64,000 nucleotides of DNA from Kalmusia sp. IMI 367209 (taxonomy: Eukaryota; Ascomycota; Dothideomycetes; Pleosporales; Didymosphaeriaceae), in assembly GCA_027946365.1 (NCBI GenBank), contig JAPEUQ010000007.1, positions 62,001-126,000 on the forward strand, read 5' to 3'. Below are positions 23,414 through 34,984 of this stretch, in pieces (the stretch's first letter is position 1; every line of letters starts with the position of its first letter). The position numbers and the translations under genes are program-made. Under the pieces are notes generated by a model. That model made no database searches and was not told where the DNA came from. It saw only the letters and a list, made by a program, of their open reading frames with translations.

Positions 23414-25108
23414 TCAATCCTTCGAAACTTCCGCATGCGTTTCCTTAGCCGGCCCACGGTTGCTCTTGCTCGAGGCCCCGGTGTAGCCCACCATACCATT
23501 CGCCACCCTCAGCTTCGTATCCTTTACCAGCCCGTTGTGTCTCCCATTGAGGCTCAATGCAGAGATTTCCCGATACCCTTCTATCCCCGTAGCCTTTTCG
23601 AGCCGACTCGCCAAATCCTCTGACACTTCGCGGAAGATGCCAATCTGGCGCTTGATCACCTCGGTGTTGGAACAATTCGCCATGTGCCCGGATACATTAT
23701 CAACGAATCGTTCCTTGGCTCCATCGTCGAAGACCTTCTCCCACAACGTGCGCGGAGCGTTAAAGTCTTCTTGCCGCATTTCGGACAGGAAGGTGATTGC
23801 TTGTCCGATGAAGGAAGCATGCGTCTTATCAATGTTGATAGCCCTTGGGCGGAAAGATATAGGCTCAATAGACGAGAGGTAGGCGGGTCGCGAACCCTGA
23901 TTCAATATCGCCATGTGGCCGTCTCTCTGAAAGTTGCCTATAGCATAAGGACAGCTGGTCGAATTGATCGGTAACTGTGGGTAGTTGACACCAAGGCGGT
24001 ATCGCTGGTAATCAGGGTACGAAAAGAGCCGGCTCTGCAACACGGGGTCTGCAGAAGGTTCGATCCCGGCGATGAGATGCGAGGGCGCGAAGGCAATCTG
24101 CTCTGTCTCTCCAAAATAGTTTTTTACATTCTCGTTGAGAAAGAACTCGCCGACTTTCCGGAAGGGGAACTGTCCTTGCGGCCAGATGTGCGTGAGATCG
24201 AGGACATTGATTCCTTGCTTCTCCCAGGCCTCTTCGGCTTGTTTGGGGGTCATGGCCTGCACGAGAAGGTCCCACCCAGGATACTCTCCGCGCTCGATGG
24301 CGTCGAAGAGGTCTTTCCCAGCATAGTCCGGGGACTTGGAGGCCGCATCTGCCTGCGTGAGGAACTTGAAGCCTTGCTTGCTTCGCATGTGAAGCTGAGC
24401 GTATACCCACTCGCCAGCCTTGTTGATCAGCTTAAAGGTGTGGCCACTATATCCATGCATGTGACGATAACCGTCAGAAATGCCACGATCGCCCATGAGG
24501 ATCATGACTTGATGGATGGACTCCGGGTTCTGGGAGAATTAATCCCAGAACATGGTGGAATCATCAGCGTGCGTCAAATGTGTAGCCGGATGGCGCTTCT
24601 GCGTGTGAATGAGATGAGGGAACTTGGCCGGATCTCGGACGAAGAACACAGGCGTGTTGTTACAGACAAGGTCCCAGTTACCCTCGTCGGTCCTAAATTT
24701 GACAGAGAAGCCTCGAGGGTCACGCGCGCAGTCATGAGAGCCGGACTCACCACCCACGGTGGAGAAGCGCACGGAGATGGCGCATCCCTTACTCGATTTG
24801 AAGATGTTTGCAAGACAGAGATCCTCCAAAGTGTCGGTCGTCCGATAGTAGCCGTGAGCACCACTACCCTGGGCATGTACCACACGCTCAGGGATCCGCT
24901 CGCGGTCGAAGTGCGATAAGAGGTCAATCAGATGGAAGTCTTGCAGGAGCAGAGGTCCATTTTGCCCAGCGCGCTGGGTTTCATAAGGGTGCGGGATCGG
25001 CACGCCATTGCTCGTGGTGTAGATGGTATCCTGCGACTTGGAGTTGCGATCTTTCAAATCACGATGAACGGCATCATTGGCGCTACCGTTCTCGATATGT
25101 GGGATCAT
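23414..25108 (-). pseudogene. Divergent heme catalase interrupted by an in-frame TAA
   Basis: One frame on - runs from ATG 25108 to the stop at 23414 and matches a monofunctional heme catalase over its whole length, but codon 190 is TAA (24539-24541), exactly where catalases have the Tyr of MFWDY before SQNPES. No intron with usable GT-AG ends spans it. Before the stop are the distal His motif RVVHAQGSGAHG (His78), RFSTVGGESGS and NNTPVFFVRDP; after it RHMHGYSGHTFKLIN, NVLDLTHIWPQGQFP and the proximal heme-Tyr motif RLFSYPDYQRYRLG. Several normally fixed positions differ (GCAIS for GKxTP, SHDCARD for SADTARD, CNN for GNN). Either a recent nonsense allele or a sequence error; the hallmark changes favour relaxed constraint. 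Removal of hydrogen peroxide is the family role. Confidence 0.85.
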
Positions 25109-26788
25109 AGAGGGCTAGAGTTCAAACACCAGTGAGACTAGTACATGAGTTGGGAAAGAATGTAGTTAATCTTGGTGGCCTGTTCACTCTTTATAATGAT
25201 TCCCGTTGGTGCAGCTACTTATAACAGCACTCGGCTTTATTGAGAAGCTGCCCAACGGTCGATTCCTATTTCAGCAGACCTTATTCTACACTGCCGGATC
25301 ATGGTGCGGAAGGGAAGCTACAATATGCACATGCTTACGAATTTTGACCTCGAGGTACTCTGAGCTTATTCAGGAACGCATTCTCGCCCCCAGACAAAAA
25401 AGGCACGTGTGCAGTCACACACCATGCTAAGGGTAATCAAATCGGTTCTCGAATTTCCAAGATGCGTGTATCCTGTTGGTCAACTCGTATAACCTATCTT
25501 GTTCCCTGCCTACGGCGCTACTTCAAAATTCATTACGCATGTTTAGTGCATTCGGATATGGTACTCATTTTTTTAACGGAGTATGCACATGCATTCCGTG
25601 AGCTCCAATCGATAGTGGCCCTGAAAAAGAGCAATGACCAATCGGCATGACGGGGTTGTAATCATGTGTCGCTCTCAGATGAAATGATCGTGTTTGAGTA
25701 CTGCGCATACCGTTTGAATGTTGCCAACCAATAGAAGTCTTTCTGGAAGCGGTGAGCATCCGTCCAAGCCCGTCATATCTGGATGAGCTTGCCTCCGCTC
25801 TTCTATCAACTCTTGAGAGGCTCAACCCAAGTGTTTGGAAGGTTCGATATTCCTAAGCAATGACATTGATACATTGATATCAATCCTGTGTTGCTGTAGC
25901 ATTGCTGCCCGCTCCGCTATACCCAAAATGGAAACATGAGGAATTATTATGGATTTGTGATGGGCGATTTTTTCACTTCCTGGAGACCTTTTCAATGCCG
26001 CCTCAATCTAAGGTGGGTCACATACCCCAAGATTTGATGCATGTTTGAGCATTCATAACGAGTCGAAGAAGAGCTTTCGCCATTAAGCCTATGGACGCGG
26101 AGCCCACGCGTGAGATCTGGGGAAGGCGGCAGAGCTGCTTTGCAATCAAATCTGGAATATGGCAGTTTTGAAAGCATACAAAGTGGGCATAACGTATTCA
26201 CATCTAGAGGCGTCTTGTTGGGGTCGCTGTCCCAAAAAATATCTCTCCACTCAAAGGCCCCGGACGCATGACGAGGGTCGCGCTTCCCAGAATTGGAGCG
26301 TACAGAAGATTGACGTGGTCCATACATCCACCACGTCTCACCAAAAACTACATTTTCGAGCTCAATTTAGCATATCGTGCTGAACCCTCAATGCTAGTTA
26401 CACCTTTCTACCCCCTGGAATCACCATGGTGAGTCCAAAGGCTTCGACCTAGCTAGTAGCGATTGCGAGGGTTACAATCTTCACTCTTCATTTTCATCGC
26501 GCGCATTCTTTACGCGACGCGTTCTCTTCGAGACAGCACGAAATCCAGCACGCGTCAAGCAAACGCACGGTGTTATATATTTCGGGTGGTGGCATGCTAC
26601 CTCTTTTCCGAACCCGTTGGCAATCTTCCATTCTGATGCTTACCTCGCTACTTTCTTAGCAACTTGCTCTTTGGCTCGATTCCGCATTTGTTTCACAGTC
26701 GCGCTGAACCGTAACTAACAATTCGACTGCAGACTAAATCAGTCCCTAACTACTCACGATCTTCGTACAAGCTTCCAGACCGACAAAG
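25109..26788. other. Divergent intergenic region
   Basis: About 1.7 kb between the catalase and BTB genes, which diverge. Short frames on - at 25565-25825 and 25992-26327 have no domain. Nothing else is supportable. Confidence 0.5.
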
Positions 26789-28007
26789 ATGATTGCAGCA
26801 TCGTCGGCAGTTTCCCAGCATGGCGACTCAGACAAAGAGAACGAAGACCCGTAAGTATCTTCAGCATGACGGATCAGAAACGCGAGCTTACATCGTATCG
26901 ATAATCAGTCGTAATCAAGCTCCCCATTCAACTTCGCCCATACTTTTGGAAGACTCGGACAGCATCACAAAGCTTGATCCGGTATTTCTTGGGATCGGTC
27001 CCGGTACCAAGAAGAAGCGCACCATCTCACATCCATCTGTGGAGCATCTTAGCCAAGCCCCAAACTTGCTGCCCAATCTCTCCCCAGGACATTCCTTGGA
27101 CAGACTTCAGGCACTTGCTTTTGTTCGGAAGTAAAATTGTAGTCTTCCATTACTGGCCACTCGCACTGACTCAGCTAGTGTAATCAATCAGCTTGACCCG
27201 CGGGAAGTGGCCATCGTCTACAACCACGGTTCCTCAATCGAGAAGATGAATAAGTACTTCCTTTGCGACATATCTCGATACTTTGCCAACGCGTTCAATG
27301 GTAACTTCAAGGTAAGCCTACTGTCCACCTTATGAAGCAAGCTAAGGACCAAGCAGGAATCGCACAGCCGCGTCATCCGTCTCCGTAACGACTTTCCTTG
27401 GGCCGTCTACGCGATGCTCAAGTTCCTGAAGAGCGGCTCCTACTACATGTATCCGCGCTTGTTAGTCGAGTATCCGTACATCACGATGCTAGACCTGCAC
27501 GTCCACTGCTACATCCTCGCAGACAAGTACGACCTAGTCGCTCTAGGCAATTACGCCATGACAGGCTACCTTCGCATCGCTGGTGATGTTCTGTCACTCG
27601 ATTGGGCTTCAGATGACCCGAAGTATATCTATGAACCAAACTCCGGCGCATGTTACAGGTACTTCTCCATCTACGAAGATATCCCCTCCAGGGACGATGA
27701 TTCACCACTTGTCAAATACCGCCCTGATGACATGTGTGCTGCTGCGGAGGTAGATCGATTCCTCTGCTCAATTGTACTTCTTTGGATGAGCACCCCTAGT
27801 GGCAATGACGTGTTGCGCAAGGCGGCGTTGGAAATGATCAAGCCTTGCTTAGTTAAGCTAATGCGGCTCAAGCATTTCAAGATGCTCTTCAATGTCCTTG
27901 AAGATTTTGAGAAGGACTTGGCAATGAGCCTTTGCGATGATGGCTTTGGTGTGCTCATCAAGCCCTATTTGGGCGTTCCGATCAGTGATGGTGTGGCATT
28001 CGCTTGA
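26789..28007 (+). CDS. BTB/POZ domain protein
   Basis: Exons 26789-26850, 26909-27130, 27179-27311 and 27357-28007, with introns of 58, 48 and 45 nt, close to 355 residues. The third intron acceptor is ctag at 27178, preceded by a ctgac branch point, and this choice alone keeps a single frame. The N-terminus is short and charged; the middle carries a BTB fold with KYFLCDISRYFANAFNGNFK followed by ESHSRVIRLRND, then LDLHVHCYILADKYDLVALG, which is the usual helix after the fungal BTB core. The C-terminal half is helical without a second domain. BTB proteins dimerise and often serve as Cullin-3 adaptors, but fungal members of this class are mostly uncharacterised and no partner is inferable. Confidence 0.8.
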
Positions 28008-28461
28008 AGGTGAAAATGGAAGCTGAATGCATGTATGAGATAGTATTCACGTAGAAACGAAAACAAAGTTGTGCTGCCAAGATACCAATGAAGAGTAGTA
28101 TAATTTATGCTAAATTGAGAATGCAAATGAATCAGCTTGTGTATTACCGCTCTATGGGCTTAGCAGATACCGGCATTTCCAAAGTATAGCCTAGTAATGA
28201 GCTCAAAATTTCGAAAGTTATGTTGAGGGGAAGTGAAGTGAGTGAATTCAGGATAGACTTTATAGATGAAAGTATATGAGAGGCTTATGTGCCAGCCTGG
28301 CGCAAAAGATAACCATACCTAGGTTCGTAACATGCAGCGATTAGCCTCACAATTTAATTCACAGCAGCAGGCTACCACCAATCTCATGCGTCGAACCGAC
28401 ACGAATAATACGGATACTCAAATATGTATCATGCATCGAGTCACAAAATATATTCTCTTCT
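28008..28461. other. Convergent intergenic region
   Basis: About 450 nt between the 3-prime ends of the BTB and MDR genes; no gene seen. Confidence 0.5.
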
Positions 28462-29702
28462 TCAAGGTCTCATCACTACCGCTGCATCCCACCTCGCATT
28501 CTCAGATGCGACATCAAACGCCTTTTCCCACTCTCCAAATTGGAACACACCAATGTCTTTTACGCCACTCTGTTCCCCAATCTTCAGAATGCCCGTCTCT
28601 ACCATCTTAATCAACGCATGCACCTGCTCCCGATCATACATCCACGTGCCTCTCAACGTCAAATTCTTCCGCATGACTTGCCTCAGCGGAATGGCTACAT
28701 CCTCTTGGATCCCTCCCATCAAGCTCAATCTTCCGCCACGCCTCAATGCAAGGATACAGCTTTTGATATGTGTCGACTTTGCAGCTGCAGGGGGCGAGAT
28801 CTCGAACACCGCGTCGATGGAACGTCCGCATGCCGCAGCTTGTAGCGCAGCTACATCACCCTCCACGTTCGACGTAATCTGCACCGTTTTGACCCGTGGG
28901 AAAGCAGATTCGAGCGCGGCTAGACTCGCCTCGTTGCGACCCATAGCTATTACACTAGCACCCATAGCCATGGCACAAGCCACCGCCGCGCCGCCGAAAG
29001 CACCTGTCGCGGGAGCCACGACAATCGTTTCACCCGCTTGTAGGTTGATATCTCTCAGCCCACCCAAAGGGACCAGATGCTTTCCCATTATGGCAATGTC
29101 GTTGTGTTGGTATCCCAAGGCTCGCATACGCTCTTCGTCCACCGGAAACACAGCTTCAAGCGGAACAAGCGTGTACTCCGCGTACGTACCGTCGCGCCAC
29201 ACGTCCATTAGTTTCTCAGAGCCTGGGGTTGCGGCCGCCGTGAGGCCATGCAAAATCATATCGTCCGGGTTGTCGCGGGAGTGGATGGTCGCGTCTGCGT
29301 AGACCAACTGACCTACTTTGAGAACCGTTGAATCTGGACCCAGAGCCGTGACGCGTCCGACGCAGCTGGTTCCTGGAACGAGTGGTGCGTTGTATGAGTA
29401 TTTACGTGTGCCTAAAGCAGCGGGTACAAGGTCAGTGTAAGTGAGGAAATTGGGATCGGTAGGGGCTATGTCTTGTTCAGGAGGGAAAAGAAGGTTTTCC
29501 TTCTCAATGCACATGGAACTTTTGTATTTGGGGGTTGCGCACCATTGTAGACTTCGCGCGCATATGAGAGCACAGGAGCCGCGAGGACCTTGATGAGCGC
29601 ACTTCCGGTAACTACCTCGGGCACTGGGATAGTCTTCAATTTGAGAGGTTGGGCGTAGATCTCTTGGACCAGAGCTGTCATCTCAGTCTTGGAGACATCC
29701 AT
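28462..29702 (-). CDS. Zinc-independent MDR oxidoreductase (quinone-reductase-like)
   Basis: Exons 29702-29543 and 29411-28462 on - with a 131-nt intron give 369 residues. The splice joins APVLSYAREVYN to GTRKYSYNAPLVPGTSCVGR, restoring the GroES-like N-terminal fold. The Rossmann part carries TIVVAPATGAFGGAAVACAM followed by MGASVIAMGRNEASL. The Cys/His zinc ligands of classical alcohol dehydrogenases are absent, so it belongs to the medium-chain dehydrogenase/reductase group that uses NADPH without zinc. Substrate unknown. It is transcribed divergently from the SDR gene at 30.6 kb across 0.87 kb, so joint regulation is possible. The intron is partly open in frame, so retained-intron forms would start inside it. 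Confidence 0.85.
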
Positions 29703-30576
29703 TGTTGTAGGCGTGCTGTGGGCTGTTCTAAGAGTTTGGACAAGGCACTATGGTCACTGTTGACAACATCTTGAGATATATAGTAGCAAGTATGGCTGAG
29801 CTCATCTCATAGAACTCACATTCGCCGTACAATCTAGTGGCTTGTTGGTCGGTGTAACTTCACGGTGATGTTGGAGATTAGCGGAGAGAACGAGCTGGCG
29901 AACGGTGGTAGGCAGTGTTCAAGCTCTATCTCCGTTAAGTCCGAAAGCATCATAGTGAATGATTGTTTATGAGGATGATCGTATTTTCGCACTAGATCTC
30001 AAACTGGAATATGAAATTCAAGATATGATGTGAGCCATGTAGGTGAAAGACCGAAATGCATGATGACTGGTGTTTTCGAGGTGAGATGCTATGATGTGTG
30101 TTTAGCATAAAGTCTATTTGTGACGAGGTCTATATTTCTATACTGCAGCTCAGCTCAGTGGCAGCTTGTGTTATATTGTCGCCAGTGCGGTAAAATGAAG
30201 CTTGGCATCGCTGGTCGAATCAACTTAGGAATGGTCACGTGCCATGAACACATTCGACCATCATTACAGAAAGCCATGGCTCTGAACGAAAAGTACTTTT
30301 GCTGCCAATGTTATTGACGTATTTCACTGTGGGAATATGTCAATTATTGCCACCAAAGACTGCTGCGATTGTTTTGGTCCGAGATGTTGTTCGGCGCTTC
30401 GTACGGTGGTTCGTATGGCGACTTGTACGGCGACAGAGACCTTCATGGTGTGTCTTTTGGTGCTTTGTACGGCGTTTTGTATCACTTATGGAACGACAAA
30501 TAAACCAGCAGCCGCATGTATAGTCTAGCTCTGTATCTTCCTAGATTTGTTGCCTAACTTCAAAAGTTTTATCAAA
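29703..30576. other. Divergent promoter region, MDR and SDR genes
   Basis: About 870 nt shared by two divergent oxidoreductase genes. It contains a degenerate 12-bp repeat near 30394-30431 and no supportable gene. Confidence 0.5.
30394..30431. repeat. Degenerate 12-bp tandem repeat
   Basis: Three successive units cgcttcgtacgg, tggttcgtatgg and cgacttgtacgg, with related units about 30 nt further on (gctttgtacggc). It lies about 150 nt before the SDR start. Confidence 0.6.
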
Positions 30577-31683
30577 ATGGTTTCACTCCGCGATGTCCTA
30601 TCCTCCAACGCGCGCATCAAAGGCGAGCTGCCGCCCCGTCTCGTCGCCGTTTTCGCCGGCGCAACAACTGGAATCGGCGAAGCAACCTTGAAAACGTTTG
30701 TCAAATACGCCGTCGAGCCACGCATATACTTCTTTGCGCGAAACCCAACCTCAGCCGAGCGCGTGGTCGCTGAGTGTAAGATCATCAACGCCCAAGCCCA
30801 AATTGAGATCATAAAGGCGGACTTGAGTTTGGTGCGCGATACGGATCGTGCGTGCGATGTGGTGAAGGCGAAGGAGACAAGTGTGAACTTGGTCTTTATG
30901 AGCATGGGCGAGGTGAGATTAGATCGAGCTCGTAAGTACCCTTTACAGTGCTGATACTTATACCGGTGTTTCACACGTATCTACCTCAATTTCTCGTGCT
31001 AAAAATGGGTAGTATCCCCTGAAGGGCTTCACCACTTCATGGGCACCGTCTACTACAACCGAATCCGAATTCCGCAAAACCTCCTCCCCCTCCTCGTCCG
31101 CGCTAGCACCACCAGCCCGCTCGCCCGCGTGCTCGATGTCGCCGGCGGTACCAAAGAAGGCTACATCGACACATCGGATATCTCGGCACTGCGCATTCCC
31201 TTTCGGCAGATACGGCCCCACTTGACAAGCATGCATACGTTGGCGCTGGAGTCTCTCGCGGATCAAGCACCAACCGTGAGCTTTGTGCATGACTTCCCTG
31301 GTGCGGTTCTAACGCCATTGTATGATGAGATACCCGGATTGGCAGGTTTTGGCATGCGGATACTAGGCAAAGTATTGTGGTTGTTTTCGAGGTGGATGGT
31401 TGTGCCACTTGAGGAGAGTGGGGAGAGGCATGTGTTCCTAGGTACGAGTGCGAAGTATCCGCCGGGCGAAGGAGATGCCGCTGGGGTCGGGCTGGCTGAT
31501 GGTATGGAAACCAACAAGACAACCGATAGATTGCAATGCGGAGTGTATTCTGTAGACTGGGACTGTGAGGGTCCTGGTCAGCACGTCATCAGACTACTGA
31601 AAGGGCTGAGAGAGAATGGGGTGAAGGAGAAAGTATGGGAGCATACCAACAGTGAGTTTGAAAGGATCACGAATGGAAAGTAG
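30577..31683 (+). CDS. SDR-like oxidoreductase
   Basis: Exons 30577-30931 and 31013-31683 with an 81-nt intron give 341 residues. The N-terminus has the cofactor-binding strand and loop VAVFAGATTGIGEATLKTFV, a variant of TGxxxGIG, followed by IYFFARNPTSAERV and an acidic strand (EIIKADLSLV). The second half has GTVYYNRIRIPQNLLPLL and FVHDFPGAVLTPLYDEIPGL. A classical YxxxK pair is not visible, which is common in this fungal subgroup of Rossmann-fold SDR-like proteins often seen near metabolic genes. Reaction unknown. The start ATG at 30577 is the first in frame with the Rossmann fold; the frame is open a little upstream but with no ATG. Confidence 0.8.
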
Positions 31684-31888
31684 CTTTACCGTGGCTATTG
31701 ACACTCTGAGAGAAGCTTATATTCGAACTGGACGCTAAAATCTCGTCATCTGCACTCCTGAAAGCCCATTACCATATATTTGGACGTAATCGGATGAATC
31801 CATGCCATCTTGCTTACTGCTCATAGACAAGACGGTGACTATCTTGTACCCAACCGGTCCCATAACTTGACGATTTGTTGACCTTACC

Positions 31889-33098
31889 TCAATGCCAAAT
31901 CGCCACAGACTGTCGGGTCTTTGCGCCTGAAAACATGCTATCGGTGTCCTGCTTGACATCTTCCTTTGTTCCGAAAGAACCCAGAGAATAAGCCGGAGGT
32001 GAGGGCTGATTCTCAGTCTGGTAGGACTTGCTCGACTTGCCTGACCTGCCTCCGGAACCACCGGCACCACTAGAGTCGTATGTGCTAACTCGCTGCCCGT
32101 CTTGCTTTTTCGATCTCTTGCGAGTTAGCTGACTCCCGTAGCATGGAAGCGCGCAAATTATTACTGCCGTAGTGACTTGGAGTATAGTCCCAAACAGCAT
32201 TGAGGTGTGGAGCTGTGTTCAGGTCACGTTTGATAGTGTAGACGGTTCGGAGGATGTTGGTCGCGAGATTGAGAGCAACGATCCCAAAGAGGAAGGTGAG
32301 TTGTATCTTTTGCGACCTGCGGATGAACATTTGTCGTAGCATCATCATCGGTAGAAGCGTTACTATAGCTAGTTATGATTGATTCAATGCAAAAGTAGAA
32401 AGTGCTAGTGTGCTTACGAATGATGTCACCCACGCCGTCGATGAGACACCAGGTCACCATAATCAAAAGGTTCTTGTGTTTGACTTCTCGCAGGCATGCC
32501 TCTGAAGAGTCTGTTAGATTCTTGCTATGAAGACACGAGCGGAGTACTTAACTCCGATTGAGCACATCGTTTGGGCGCCCACAAATGTTGAGACGCACAA
32601 CAATAGTGGTCACTAGAGCAGCAATATGGTAGACCACGGCAATCGCCCAAGCGAGCTTGAATTTAGCATCTCTACCGAAGATCGACCAATACATGGCCAA
32701 GAAGCTGGCCTTGACCGAGTAGATGCAGCACCAGAAGAACATGCTGTTCGCAAGGTTCATCTTGATGTCGAAGTTGACGTTGATCTTGTGTTCGGCGACT
32801 GAGTTGCCTGCGCCCTTGCCTGCGCCCTTTTCATCGAGCGCTGCCTGATACTCGTTCGGAAAGAAGGTCTCCCAGCTAACGAAGAAAGCTAAGAGGAAGA
32901 AGGCCGCGACGCCGTTTAGAGCATCGCATAATGAGATGTGCTTGCGGATCTTCCAGTGAATGGCAAAGCGACCGAGGGTGAGCAGTACGGCAACAGCCGT
33001 TAAGGTCCACGCAAACGCCTGAGACCAGTCGTTAGCACGTGTGGATTGTGCTTGTCGCGCGAACTCACAGTGATTGCAGCGACGGAGATGTAACGCAT
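31889..33098 (-). CDS. Fungal rhodopsin-like membrane protein with apparent frameshift
   Basis: On -, exons 33098-33069, 33018-32555, 32501-32418 and the one starting at 32368 are joined by introns of 50, 53 and 49 nt. They encode MRYISVAAIT, AFAWTLTAVAVLLTLGRFAI, a long second loop, FFWCCIYSVKASFLAMYW, a Cys-containing loop (LNICGRP), IMVTWCLIDGVGDII and TFLFGIVALNLATNILRTVY. Between about 32215 and 32180 the protein-like reading moves by one base to HTSMLFGTILQVTTAVIICA, the expected last helix, and ends at 31889. A GT-AG intron that fixes this would need a poor gttgct donor and would delete a helix. So I read it as a one-base insertion or a sequencing error. Family and topology are as in the other two rhodopsin-like genes here. 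Confidence 0.7.
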
Positions 33099-34984
33099 GT
33101 TGCAGGCTTGCAGAGGTCGTGCTGCTGGCAATCGACGGAGACAGTGAGTAGAGTGAGGTGTGGAAAAGGTCGCTGCAGCTTGGGGGTCGTTGATTGCCTG
33201 ACCAACAAACGCGACTTCCCACCCAGTATCACGTCGAGTGGTCACATCCTCCGTTGCCACGTGCGAGTGGATCAAGTGAAAGCTGAGTCACGAGCGAAAC
33301 GTCCAAGAGAGCAGAGTGACAACTAACAAGACTATTCGAAAATGAAAGTACGCCTCGATTATATTTTGCTCCTAGCGTTTGCCATTTTGCCTGCTTTTAC
33401 CGTCACTAACATGCTTCTTGTACCGTGGTTTACCGCCAGGTATTATGGCAGCCCACTCAGGTCGCTTACGCTTTTTGAACACAACTAGATTGGCATTTTG
33501 CGCGTATGTGTGACAACACCTCGAAAGACATAGTGATTTCAAACATCCCCTTGGTTTCCTTGCAGAGCTGCTTGGCTTTTGCCCGTGCGATGGTCTGCCA
33601 GTCACGTCAGACGAGTTCGTGGGGTTTGCATTAGGAACAAGGTTACGTGAGTTGCATACCTGGAATTAATTCCGTTTCTCTACATCGCGAGGCTCTAGTT
33701 GCTTCCCACCATCTAACATCTGTCAACTCCAGAGCTCTCTGCATCTTAGGCGCAATGAGGTTTAGCCCTAGAACCATCCTGTGCATGGGAAGTGATGTAG
33801 AGCTGCTGCACGCGTCAAGTACCCAGTACCGCCAGCATCACAACAATGGTCTCATGTGACACGCTTCCTCGGCGGGGAACAGGAGAAGGGATAAGGAATG
33901 ACAATAAGGTTTGTAAAGGGTAGCGACGTATCGGATCGTAATGGTAGCTGCGGTCCGAAACATTGCGCTAGGCCCGTTTGTCGTGATAGGTTCACCCCTT
34001 ACCACCTGGAATCTCAAATCATTCCAAGATAGCGGAACTCGCACGGGAGCAATAGATCGAGGTCGTATTTTTCATTTTGCTAAAGTCTCCAGGGTCCGAA
34101 ACGCCGGTACTTTGTCTCGACAGTACCTCTGATTCTAATCGTGAGGGTAGCTGCTCACAAGGGTGCGCAGAAGGAGCATCCGGCCTCTGCAGACGCCGCG
34201 AGGGCCGGGGAAAGGGGTAGCATGTCGTGGGGGTCGAAGTTTCACTAATGAAGGTGCTTTATTTGGATGATACTGAGGATGCTTGTGACTATGAGTAGAC
34301 AGCCGAAGAACACGGTCCTTTCAAGGCCACCATTTCTTATGCTCATTGAAGCAGCGTGGTGCATAGATGAGATTCATCGTCAATATCAGCTCGCTCATCC
34401 ATTGAATGCAATCGTAATGCAGGCCTGGTTCGGTGAGGGAGCCAAGAATATAGAAAAGATGCTGGAGCAAATGGGGTCATTTGTGTTTAGTCAGTGAGCT
34501 GAAAGCATGCAACGGCGGAGTTCTAGGGCCAGTGGGGCGGTGAGACAGTAGCAAGGGTCTCACGTCACTTTCCGAATGGCCATATTGGACGATCGATTTA
34601 CGTGACGACTGTTCATGCATTATTTCCCCAAGTCGCCTCACTTAGGCCTTTATGTACTGCATCGACAATACTACCCTTCGAATCAACGTCTCATGCCGTA
34701 AATTATGTTTTATGATCACCTTCACACGCTTTTTTCAGTTGTACAAAGTAGGAGAGGAGTCACTGCTACTCTTGTTGTCTACCGTTCTTTTCACTGGAAA
34801 ATGATGCAGCAGAGGTGCAGGTGGTCTAAAAGTCCAGCAATTGGATGAAACAGCGTAAAGGCACAAGTCTTGAGGAGTTCACGCATGAGCCGCAATAGTT
34901 GCCATAGTCATCATATCTTTCGTATTCATTTAAAGGTATTCCCAAGCACGCTTGAACGCTTTGACCAAAAAACCCATCCCGACA
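33099..34984. other. Intergenic between two rhodopsin-like genes
   Basis: About 1.9 kb. Apart from a doubtful small hydrophobic frame at 33342 and short frames such as 34267-34497 on +, nothing is supportable. Confidence 0.45.
33342..33488 (+). CDS. Possible small hydrophobic protein
   Basis: A 48-codon frame with a good context (aaaatgaa) reads MKVRLDYILLLAFAILPAFT and continues VTNMLLVPWFTARYY. It looks like a signal anchor or the first exon of a membrane or secreted protein, but I cannot find a following exon. No family recognised; may be chance. Confidence 0.2.
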   Translation: MKVRLDYILLLAFAILPAFTVTNMLLVPWFTARYYGSPLRSLTLFEHN

